DNA of 64,000 nt from Onchidella celtica (Eukaryota; Mollusca; Gastropoda; Systellommatophora; Onchidiidae), in the NCBI GenBank assembly GCA_963931925.1, contig OZ007582.1, positions 32,987,730-33,051,729 of the forward strand. The letters run 5' to 3'. The number at the start of each line of letters is the position of its first letter. The stretch's first letter is position 1. Shown here in pieces: positions 40,301 to 52,300 of this stretch. The notes below the pieces were generated by a model, which was given only the letters and a program-made list of their open reading frames with translations, was not told the DNA's origin and did not search any database. The position numbers were made by a program, and so were the translations under genes.

Positions 40301-43300
40301 TCATCCATCTACTTTGATTTTAGCCGAATCAGCTGACAGTTTCATAATGGATCAAGTAAGACTTTCAGGGCCTTGATTATTCCAATATTGTATCAGTGTA
40401 TTGTGTTGACATGATGGACCTCCCAAACAATATTTGAATATTTACAATTTATTGGATGCAAAATTGAGTTTTTGCTATCTGTTATGAAATGCAAAAAGAT
40501 TTAACTCATTCCCCAAGCAAGCTGATAATCCCGTTTCTTTCCTTGTTATGCATCATTTTTACCATTTTTAAAAAAAATTCTCAATTTTTGTCTAGTCAAT
40601 TTACAATGCATGTATAACATATGGTTGGAAAGGTCTGCTCAAGAACTTCCATTTTAACCATGTTTTAGCTGGATCAGTTATATTGCCTTAGCACTTCTGG
40701 TATGTGAGAAAAGAATCCATTACTTCCATGTGCGCTTAGTGTATTCAAATGCTGTGCAGTGCAGTGCAAACCCAGATGCATTGTGCAGTTAATCTCTAGC
40801 TTAACCCTCTTAATGCGACAGGCCACGATCGTGGCTCTCTATATGTGCGGTTAAATTTATTTTGGCTGAGAAGCCAAATAAAAATCTGGCACGTTTGCTT
40901 GCATATCCAGGAAGTACAGCTGACAATGAAAGTAGTTGTTGTTTGGTTGCGTTTTGTGGTGATTTTTACTAATTTTGCTGACCAAAATGAGTCAGAAAAA
41001 TTTTAGCACACATTTTTCAGTTTTTTAGTGAGCACTAAGAGGGTTAAGTGATAGTAAATTATGGTTGAAACCATGTAAATTTGATTCTTGAAAAGGTACA
41101 GATATTGTTCCACCAAGACACTATCAAAGAATGTGGAACAAAATCAGTGGTCCTTCTGATTTTGCTGATTCCGTAACTATGTAACGCATGGTACTTTCTG
41201 CCTTCTCTTTAGTTTGCTTTGTATTGTTTGGGTTTTATTTCTCACGCGGGGTTTTGCAACATACAACCTTTTCTTTTTGCCCAATTTTGACAGAACGTGT
41301 CATATTTTTGTATTTCAGGACATATGCAAAGCCTGTGGTTCCTTTGGTCAAGATGAAGAGTCTAAGATGATAGTGTGTACACAGTGCGGCCAGTGTTATC
41401 ATCCTTATTGTGTCTCTGTTACTGTAAGTCCAGTTATTCTCAAATTTAGATGCAAAACTTGATATTAGACCAATTTATTACTAGAATTAGAAGGGATCTT
41501 ACTTCCATTTGTCTGGTTTTGAGAAACATGAAAAAAACATCATTTCAGTATAAACCAATCGAATTTGATCAAAGTTTGCAATTCTGACATCAACTCTTCA
41601 AGTAAATCATTAAAATATTAAATTTGATTGGTTTATACTGAGATGATATTTATTGCTTTTTTCTCAAAACAGTCAAATGGCACTTAGTTCCTCCTAATTC
41701 TAACCCTTGCAATTGTTTGGTGCACACACTGCCCAAGTTTAGAATGGTCAACAGTGCAAGAGAAATGGAAAACTGATAAATTGTGCCCATGAAGGAAAGA
41801 GTGGTCTAACCCCACCATAATTGTTTTTGAAGGGAAAGAGTGAACCAAATCCACTCAAATTGTTTTTGAGAGATTTTGAGTCCATCAAATTTTTATTAAT
41901 TAGATAAAATTAAAATTTTTATTAATTAGATAAAATTAAAAATTTGATAACAATCTATAGCTGTATTTTGATGTGTCCAGAAACAGCAACGAAAATTCCA
42001 AAAACCCATGAAGAGTTGAAATAGAAAGACTGTTTTCATGTGTCGAAAATGTCATTTCTGTACACATGGAAGCACTTTTTCTTTTTGCTATTTGATGGAT
42101 TTTTGATGTTTCTGTTTTTGTACACATGAAAACACAGCTTCAGAAAAAAAATTATAAACAAGTTTATGCAGTTTTAATGTTTGTTATACATGACATCATG
42201 ATGACAGGTCACCAAAGTGATGTTACAGAAAGGCTGGAGATGTTTAGATTGTACAGTATGTGAAGGCTGTGGGGGTCCATACGATGAGGGCCGCCTTTTG
42301 TTATGTGATGACTGTGATATCAGCTACCATACGTACTGCCTGGACCCGCCCCTTGAGACTGTACCCAAGGGCAACTGGAAATGTAAATGGTAAGTTTGCC
42401 CAAAGATACTAGATACAATAACATGAGACAACTAGCGCATTTAGCATGGGCAGATTTCGCACTGCCACTTTGTGGCATGAAGTCATGAAGAATACCGCAT
42501 TTTACAAAGCCAGTATGGGGTTTCTCCGAACTCAGAATTTCAGATTTCTTTGTGGATGATTCATGGATGCTTCTGATAGGATTTCCTTCTGTCCTTTCAT
42601 TCTTTTATACTCTGTCTTTTATCTTGCTTCTTCGAAGCTTTCTCAGTGCTTTCTCAAATGAGACTCGAACTGGAACTGTATACAAACTGTATCACAGATA
42701 TCTGCATTGTTCAAGAGGAATCTTTACAAGGTTTTGTAAATGTAATTGAGTAATCATGTGTATTTATTATTTTTGGATGTGTAACAAAGCTTATCATCTT
42801 TATTTGCGTTTGTTCCAATTTTACAGTAAAAAATTTGGCGAAAAGAAGAAATTGTATGTAGCAAAGTCTTGCGTAAAAAAGAATACCCAAACAATACATT
42901 AAAACGCAAAGAAAGTTCTTGTGCTACCTGTCTAGGAGACCTGAATTTGGAATGCTTTAACTTTTTCAGCGTCACAGACCTCTGTAACGGCCACTGGCAT
43001 TTTCTTAAATATGTGCATCAAGACCACTGTTGCGGTCGATTGGGGGTAGTTGGATTTATTATTATACAAAAGAGAGTATTATAATTTCTTTTCCATTTTC
43101 CATGTGTTTCAAGAGTGATATTCAGGTAATATAATTTGCCACTTTGTCCCAGGGCTATGACACCAAAGGGGTTAAGCCTTTGCTGTGACCCCACAGTTTT
43201 TCTGTGGTTTTATATTTTTTTGTCGATTTCCTATTTTACAGGTGTGTTATGTGTGTGAACTGCGGTTCGACCTCTCCTGGCTATGCATGTCAGTGGATGA

Positions 43301-46300
43301 ACAACTACACACAGTGTGGGCCCTGTTACAGCAAGATCTACTGCCCGGTGTGTTTAGATAGCTACCTCATTGATCAGCTGATCATACAATGTCAGCAGTG
43401 TGACAGGTCAGTGAACATTTTTTTTTAACCCTCTAGGTCCCAGGGATGGGAAAGAGATGCCGCGATGTTCCTTCGTATACCTAAACAAGCTTAAAAGTCT
43501 CATCCTGCGCGGACACCCCAACCACTGCCCCGCCTGTCACTTTCTACCTTCCCTACACGGTAATCCTGTGTTCTAATTTTAGCTGCGAGCAAGGTGAATG
43601 GCTTAAATCAGCCGGCAGCAGTGTTCACATCACGGGTCATGTGCTTGTGAAAAAGAGAGATCGGGGGCAAGCAGTTACCGACATAAAGCAAACTCAAAAC
43701 AATTGAAAAACAAAAGCAATTAAAAAATTGAAACTTTGGTGTACCCTCCACGATATTTGACACCAAAATGCAAAATTTGGTTACTATAGGTGGCCTGATA
43801 AAAAAGCCTTTCGCGTTCAAAGGTCAAGAATGAGTGAATTATATATATATTAGATAAGCATGTAGAATATCACAATGATTTAACTCTTTCCATACTGCAA
43901 TTCAGCCCAAATTAGTCCAAATGCGTCAGTCGGGGGGACCGATACATCGGCAAAAAGTACTCTCCTTGTTACCCCTGGGCATTTCAACGATACTGTGTCC
44001 ATCTAGCTTCCCGGTGTTTTTGTTGTTTGTGGTACAACCGATGCCACTATTACTGCACTTCAGCAGAAATTAGTCCAAATGCGTCAGTCGGAGGAACCGA
44101 TGTATCGGTGAAAAGTACGGAAAGAGTTAAGTAACTAAGTGGCCCTGCAAGACATTGACCTTTTTCTTTTTTAATTTAATGTCTTATTCCAGTGCAGTGC
44201 GTAACTTTTTTAAAAAGTTGAGATATGTGGCATGCTTCTAGCCCTTGAAAGCTAGGTTAAATTTGAAAACTAAGGGTTAATTAACGTTCTTTTAAAAAAA
44301 GTACCGCAACTATTAAGTCTGGTAAAGAAAGTCATTCAGTTTCTGCTTCTTGTGAAAAATTTGTAAAAACTCAGTTATAATAAATTACCATGCAGCCCTT
44401 GATATGGCACCTAGGGTTCTTGAAGGTTCAATGCAGGAGCTCTAGGACTTTTGCCGATGCATGTATTTCTACGAATAATGGAGATTAGTGGAATTTTATT
44501 CTCCATTGTCAGAGATTGGTGATGGTTTTGTGTAGATAATAATAATAATAAAGTTCATTTATATAGCGCATATCCAAAGATGCTCTATGCGCTTTACAAA
44601 ACATGCAGAAACAGACAAATCTCATTCCTAGCAACTGACAACACACACAAAGACACACACACACACACAAACACTATCTCTCCCTCCTGTCTCTCTCTCT
44701 CTCTCTCCTTCACACACACGCACAAAACACCAATACATATCAGACTACACATCAAAGTGTTTTCTGAAGAGATAGGTTTTCACTTCAGATCTAAAAAGTG
44801 CCTCGCTTTCTATATTTCGAATATTTGGTGGTAAGGAGTTCCATACAGCTGGTGCGCACACAGAAAACGCTCTCTCTCCAAATTTTTTTGTTTTAGCAAA
44901 TTTAGATTCTAGTAGTTTTTTATCAGAAGATCTTAATGCTCTAGATGGTTTATACGGATGAATAAAGTTTATAAGATAAAGAGGAGCATTGTTGTACTGA
45001 CATTTGTGGCATAACACTGCAATTTTAAAATCTATCCTTGCCTTTACAGGGAGCCAATGAAGACCAATAAGCAAAGGTGTAACATGTTCTCTTCTACGTT
45101 GTTTAAGTATTAATCGAGCAGCATTGTTTTGAATTCTCTGAAGTTTGCTAATTTGTTCTGCTGGAAGGTTTTTAAGAAGAGAGTTGCAATAGTCGAGACG
45201 AGAAAAAATGAAGGATGAAACCAAAACTTGCATTGACTCTTTAGGGAGTATTAATGATAGTTTACTTAACCTACGTAATTCTAAATATAGTGATTTTGAC
45301 AGGTTATTGATGTGATGTACCATTGACAAGTTGCAGTCGAAAATAACACCAAGATTCTTTGCTTTCACTGATGTTTCAATCATTTTTTGCTCGATAGTCA
45401 TTTGACCGACGTTTATGTCAGGTCTATTCTTACCATGGCATACTAAAATTTCAGTCTTCTCTTCGTTCATTTTCAATTTATTTTCATTCATCCACGACTG
45501 AACTTGAGAGATACAGTTTTCTGTCTTGCTCACCAGCGTGGACACATTTGATGGTTCATCAGAAACATAGAGCTGGGTGTCATCAGCATATTTATGATAG
45601 TTAACATTACAATTTTGAATAATTTTGCCTAAAGGCTGTGTATATAAAGTATACAGTAAAGGACCAAGAACGGACCCCTGGGGGACTCCGAACTGTAATG
45701 GGAATTCTTTGGAAAAAGTGTGGTTCACATAAATTCTTTGAGTGCGATTTTGTAAATAGCTTTCAAACCAGTTTAAAACAGTTCCAGACAAACCAAAAGC
45801 GGCACTCAGTCTATTTAAAAGAATTTTGTGATCGATAGTGTCGAAAGCGGCACTCAGATCTAGCAAAGCCAAAACAGACACTTGTCCCTCGTCAGCAGCA
45901 CATAGTAAATCATTTTGAACTTTCAGCAGTGCTGTTTCTGTGTTATGACAGGGTCTATAGGCAGACTGGTAAGTTTCATTAAGATTATGCATATCAAGGT
46001 GATCTTTCAGCTGATGAAGAACTACTTTTTCTAAGATCTTTGATATAAAAGATAGATTAGACACAGGTCTATAATTTTTAAGATCTTGAGTACACAAGTT
46101 TTTCTTTTTCAATAAAGGTGTTACAATTGCTTGTTTAAAACATACTGGGACATGTCCACTCATTAAGGACTCATTTATGATATTAGTGATAATTTCTATC
46201 AAACTATCTAAATTCGTTAGTAGCATGGGGGTTGGAATGGGGTCGAGGCAGCATGTTTTGGGTGGAGAGGAAAGAATAAATGATTTAACGGTTTCTTGGG

Positions 46301-49300
46301 GTATTTTTTCAAAACAATTCATAGGATTTCCAGAAAAATTATCACATTCAGATCTTGTTGTATGCGATTTGTCAAGTTCATTTCTTATACTCTCAATTTT
46401 GTTATGGAAGAATTGACCAAATTCATCAGCTATATTAGCTGTTGTGGAGGGTAAATCTACTGTTTTGGGAGCACTTGAAAGAAATTTAGTAATGTTAAAC
46501 AGATTGGACGTTGTCAAGAGTTGGGAGCACCACGTGTAAAGTTGTTGTTTTCTTTATACTAGATGAGGTTCCCGGCTTTATCCGGAATAAACCTGTGAAT
46601 CCAGCATTCTATCTCTCTCATTTTGGTCTAAGCTGAAAGCTTCGCATATTCTACAGTCTTACTACAGATTTCATGCATGCCAGAGCACTATGCACTCATT
46701 TCCTGTGGGGAAATGCGCGCATATTAGTACATCGGTTCCGGTGCGGTGGGCTTACTACAGGGAGCCAAAGCAAAGATCATTGTGTTTTACATTTTTGCAA
46801 CTTTTGATTTAAAAATACGTGAAACTTGAATCAACACAGTCGGTAGATATAAAAGCAATTGCCCTGGATTAGTTGACACCTGGGAAAATTAACTTTGTAA
46901 CTGATGAAACTGTCATTTAGGCTGTAGTGTCAAGCCAAAAAAGGGCAAAAATTGCACCACAATGAATTAATCCCACCCTTATTTTTTTTTATAATATGTT
47001 AACACTGTGGAGTTATTGCTAGTTTGATAAACAAAGATAAAGCTGTCTTCTTTGTTCACGCACGTTAACACAGATTGGATGTGTTGGTTGAACATGTGAA
47101 AATGAATCTGTCTTTATTTTTGTTATGGATGTTTACACTTTAAATGTGATGTTTTGATATGCAGAAATAAATCTTTTTGTACATTTATACAATGGACAGT
47201 AACACTGAATATGGTGGTTTGAGGTGTAGAAATACATTTGTGCTATTTGTTTATACGATAGGTGGTTACACTCTGAATATGGTGGTTTTTAACATTTGAA
47301 ATGAATGTGTTTCATTTGTTTATATGGCAGATGGTTACACAGTGAATATTCCGGTTTGACGTGTAGAAATAAACCTGTTTTATTTGTTTAAACAATATGG
47401 TTACACTGTGAATAAGATGGTTTAACATGTAACAGTAAACTTGTTTTATTTGTTTATATGACAGATGGTTACACTGTGAATGTGATGGTTTAACATGTGA
47501 AGATGAAGCTGAAGTTGCAGCAGATTATGGTTACCACTGTGTTTTCTGTCGGCCCAGGACGGGCAAGTTTGGCCCTTGTAAGTATCGGTACAGCTTTTCT
47601 CAACCCACTGAATCACTAAACTAATTTTCATTTGCGGGGTGGAGGAGGGATGGATAGATACAGAAATAGGTTTGGACTAGATTTGATGTTGAAAGTAAAG
47701 TTCAGAGGACTGAAATCAGAAGAACAGTGTTACACACACAGTAGCTGATAATAGCTCGTTCCGTGCTAAAATGACACATGCAGAGTTCTCCTATTACTTG
47801 TCTTCGAGACCCTGAATTTTGAGATTACTTATGACTTCATCTGAATATTTATTATCTGTTTCAGTTTGCGTATATAGGGCATGGATATACATTCCTTTTT
47901 AGGTGTCCATTTTAGAGAAGTGGTCATTTAACCCTCGCAGTGATATGAAAATCTATTTCTGGTTATCCCCCGGTTGATAGGCGTGTGCAAGCTCCATGAA
48001 TTTGTGGTCTTAGTAATAGTGGATGGGGAGTAAAAACCACAAAAGTGTAGCCCAAACTGTGAGGGTTAATTGGCTGTGTGTGATATTGTCATTTTTGCCA
48101 GTTTCATACTGTATTTTTTTTTCCATTCACAGTGCCTCCGCCGCCACCCCCACCATCTCCGCCAAAAGAAGAAAGAGCACCCACTCCCCCACCCATACCT
48201 TACATACCTCCTGCGCCAGAGCCTCCGAGACAGTATTTTGTGGATGGTGTCTACTTGTTCCAGACAGGGTTCAATCTCATTCAAAGGTTGCAAGTGACGA
48301 ACCCCAAGAAATACAAGCAGCAACAGCAGCAGATTCAACGCAGAATGTCACGTGAGTTGTAAAACTTCCATTTGTATAGAATTTTATGAATTTATTTTGG
48401 TTTTAAATCTGTCTTAATGTAAAATTTTGGTGAAGCCCAAAAGATAGTGGGAATTTTAATTTTTTTTTAACCCCTCCAAACCCTTTTTTTTTTTTTTTTT
48501 AACTTTAAAAAAGAGTAACGTGGGCCACATATCATCAGTGGGCCATCGGAAACTCATTAAAACTAGTCCTAATGCAAAGGTTGTTGATATAGGACAGTGG
48601 TCGAACTGCAAAGCCAAATAGAAAATATTTTTCCTTGTCCCACGATGAGTGAACCCGTCCACGTAACGCCTCGTGCGGGGATAGCCAGCGGCCAGTCAGC
48701 CGATCGTTTGCGTGTTGCTGATAACCTCGGCGGTCGGGTCAATTAGGTCCTTGTGAACACGTGTACCGCGTATACTTCAGGACGCAATAACAACAATAGT
48801 GGTGGATAAATCGTAAGTGACCCCTATGATATTTGGTTAAAGTACTTCTGATGATATGCAGTAGGTTTTATTGTGAAATGGAAGGCCCCAAATCAAGAAT
48901 TTTCTGCATTTACATGCCGTTTAACATACGTTTTATCATTTTGCCAAGACCTCTGCACTTTTTGAGTTTTCTGTGCCTAAGTCAGGGTGAACAAATTATT
49001 TTTTAAGCCATTCGCTTAATTTACTAATCACATGCATCGTGACATTGCCTTCTCCCTCCTCTACTATGTAAAGCTTCCACTTACTATAATGTTAGTTTTA
49101 GCGAGAGATTTGATTTCCAGTTCCAGGTTGTAGAGCACATGTATACATGTAGTGAAAAGCGGTTTAATCATAGGAACACAATATCTCTCTAATTACCACA
49201 TGAAATAAAGACAACGACCATAATTACAGACATAGAACGGTGTCTCAAATATGCACATGGCCCCTTTCTTCTCATTTCACATGTAGATGACAACCAGCAT

Positions 49301-52300
49301 CAAAGTAAAAGTTTCCCCAAGATTTTCCCCAGTTCAAACTTCAGACCGTCAGTACTATTACACGGGTATGATGAATAGTTGCGAATAGTTGCATCGTGTT
49401 AAACGTAATCGGACGATACCATTTTGTTAGATATAGTAGGGGTGACAGGATAGATAAACACGCGAAAATAATGTGAATAAAAAACAACAAAAACAACAGC
49501 CTTGGCAACCGAATAAACAAAGCGCGAGGCGCACCGTTGCTATACAAAAATGTGGCCTCCCGCAGGACCTGCGGTTAAGCGTGTCGGACAAAACAGTGGC
49601 CTCGCGTGTTGCGCGGGGAGGCCTCCCGCAGGACTATGGTTAAGTTGTGTTCAGTACCCAGCTAAAGCCTTCTATTTAAAATGCTATGGTCCCCTAACAT
49701 TAACAACAGCTGCAAACTTTTGAGTTTAGGTTAACTCTTTGTCTGCCAATCATCGATATATCGGTTCTTCCACGGGTCACATGTATGCCAATCACCAATG
49801 TATCGGTGCACAAGAATGCTGGGCTAGTTTGTTTTGGGAAGAAGGAAAGTTGACTTTTTATTCATAATGTTTCTGTAGTCAGTCTTCATTCATCTCCCTC
49901 ATTTTCTTCTTGTATCGGTAAACGTGGAAAAAGTCATGGCACACAAAGAGTTAACCTTTACCGTACGTTGTGGGTCAAAAATGGCACACAGGGTTACTAC
50001 TAGAAAGGTAGCCTAAACTGGCCTATTCTAGTGTTTGCTGTAATAAGAATTTTACTTATCCCTTTGCCAAGAAGGCTTCTTGTAGCAGAGCTTCCACCAT
50101 TTTGAATTGTAGATGTTACGATAAGCACAAAATGCCTGAATAAGACTGCCAAAAATAGACCACGGCGTAGGGGACAGGTAGTAAATATCGACGTACGGTA
50201 AAGGCTAACAAGGTTTCAACAGCCAACTGATGATATGAACCACTCTTTCCTGAAACTGGCTGGAACTGGACATCAAGTTTGGGTTTTGGTTTTGGTTTGT
50301 GAATCTATAAAAAACAAAGGATTCGTCATTGATACACTGTTATTTGTTTAAACATCCTGACCTGCTTGTGCGGACACATTTCCCATGTTTGAAACTTTTA
50401 TCTTGTCCAATCCGATCACAGAATTGGAGGAACCTGAGGAATCTAACCAAACAGCAGCAGCAGCATCAGGGGAGAACGCAGAGCCGGGAAAAGAAGAGGA
50501 GGTCGGTGAAGATGGAGTGAAGAAAAGAAAGCCCAGAAGAGTGTTTGGATTAGGTGAGATGATTCATTCACGAATTTTGAGTACTCTCTGGAGTGTCATG
50601 GGATGTAACCCAGAAATATTGAATTGACGTGAACTTTCGTGTAGGGTCTGTATGTGACAATAAACTGAATGTACAATGCTTCGAAGAGGCATTTTATCTG
50701 TAGAGATAACCAAATTCTTTATAGTAAAATTTTTCCAAAAACAAGAATAAAGCATTCTAATTCGTGGCAATTGCATAGTTATTTTTAAGACAAGTATGTC
50801 TTGAATGTGATTCTGTGAATTTAAACCTTCACAGTGTTTGGGCCTCAATGTCCAGTTTTTGTTCCTTCCTGTCCAGGGTTGATAAGACCACAATTTGTGG
50901 TCCTCTCTTCCTGGGGCCCAGTTTCTAAGCCCACGATATTGTGTGCGTGTCTCTCATCCACCCATGATAGATGACAAATCTGTTTTATCATTTCCTCAGG
51001 ACCTGGTTGATTAACCCAGGATATCTTGTTCGCATCCATTCATTTACACCATGTATGAGCTAATCTCAAATAGCTTGGATAAAAAATATGGAATGGGTCT
51101 GGTGTTAATGGATGAAAAAACTGAAGTGGAAAGAAATCTTGTAATTTTATATCTCGTGGCAATAGGTTTCTTCTTGAAATGATGCAGAGATAATTTCAGT
51201 TAATGATAATTTTCTGTAGTTTATAACTAAACTTTCTGTATTATTCAGGTGTTGGTGGGTTCATTGTGCGGCAAAGATCTCGGCAGTGGCTAGCCAAACG
51301 TCAGGCGTCCTACGAAGAACAGGAAGATCCAGAGAAAGGTAACGCTAGCGTTTGAATTTGTTTTAGAGCATGTTTGTTAATACTTTTTCATTAACTCGTG
51401 ACATGCAAAGTGATCATACATTGATGTGTTAAATAAAGGTTACAGTTGTATTGTGTATGGTTCACATCAGAAATAAAAGGTGTACTTGATCAACACATGT
51501 GTTAGAAGGCCTGGGATATTATGATGTAGGGAAAATCAGGTGGTCAGGGTTCAAAGGGTGAAGTCTGTAAAAAAAAAAAAAAAATGATTTGATAAGGGCA
51601 GAAAACATTCAAAACAAATGACAACTTCATTGTTTCAGCATTTGGAAGCAGATCAACTGATGAAATAGTGTATTGGACCTTGAATTATTTAATCAGAGAG
51701 TTGGGTGTTCATAAAATTAACTGTGTATCAGTGGTCATTTAAACTGAAACAGTGAAAACCAGTACTGAGGCAGCAGCTGTAAAGTTTGACAGTTTGACTG
51801 TTGCATGTCTATACTTAATTTTGCAGTGTGCGTTGACTTAACATGGTTACTGTAGAAAGAACTATCATCAGTATGTGAATTTTTATACTGTGGAGTCAGT
51901 CTGAAGTTAAGTTGCTGAAGTTGAAAACATGGTTTAAATGAACACATATTTTCAATTTGGTCCGAATTTGTTCCTTCTTTACCATCAGTGATAAAATCTG
52001 GATTATTTGAATCATCCAGAATCAGTCATCATCATTGCCTTTCTCACCCTGGATCAGGGTATAGGCCACCAACAAACACTTTCCATCCCTCTCTATCATG
52101 GGCCAGCCTCTTTACATTATTCCAAGTCTTTCCGCTTCGTTGCACATCATTTTCTCTGGCTCTTCTCCACGTTCCGCGCGGCCTTCCTCTTGATCTCTTG
52201 CCCTGGGGATTCCAATCCAATACCTTCTTCGCGATGCTGTTTCCTGGCCTCCTGAGAGTGTGGCCGATCCATCTCCATCGCCTCCTACCAATTTCCTCTC

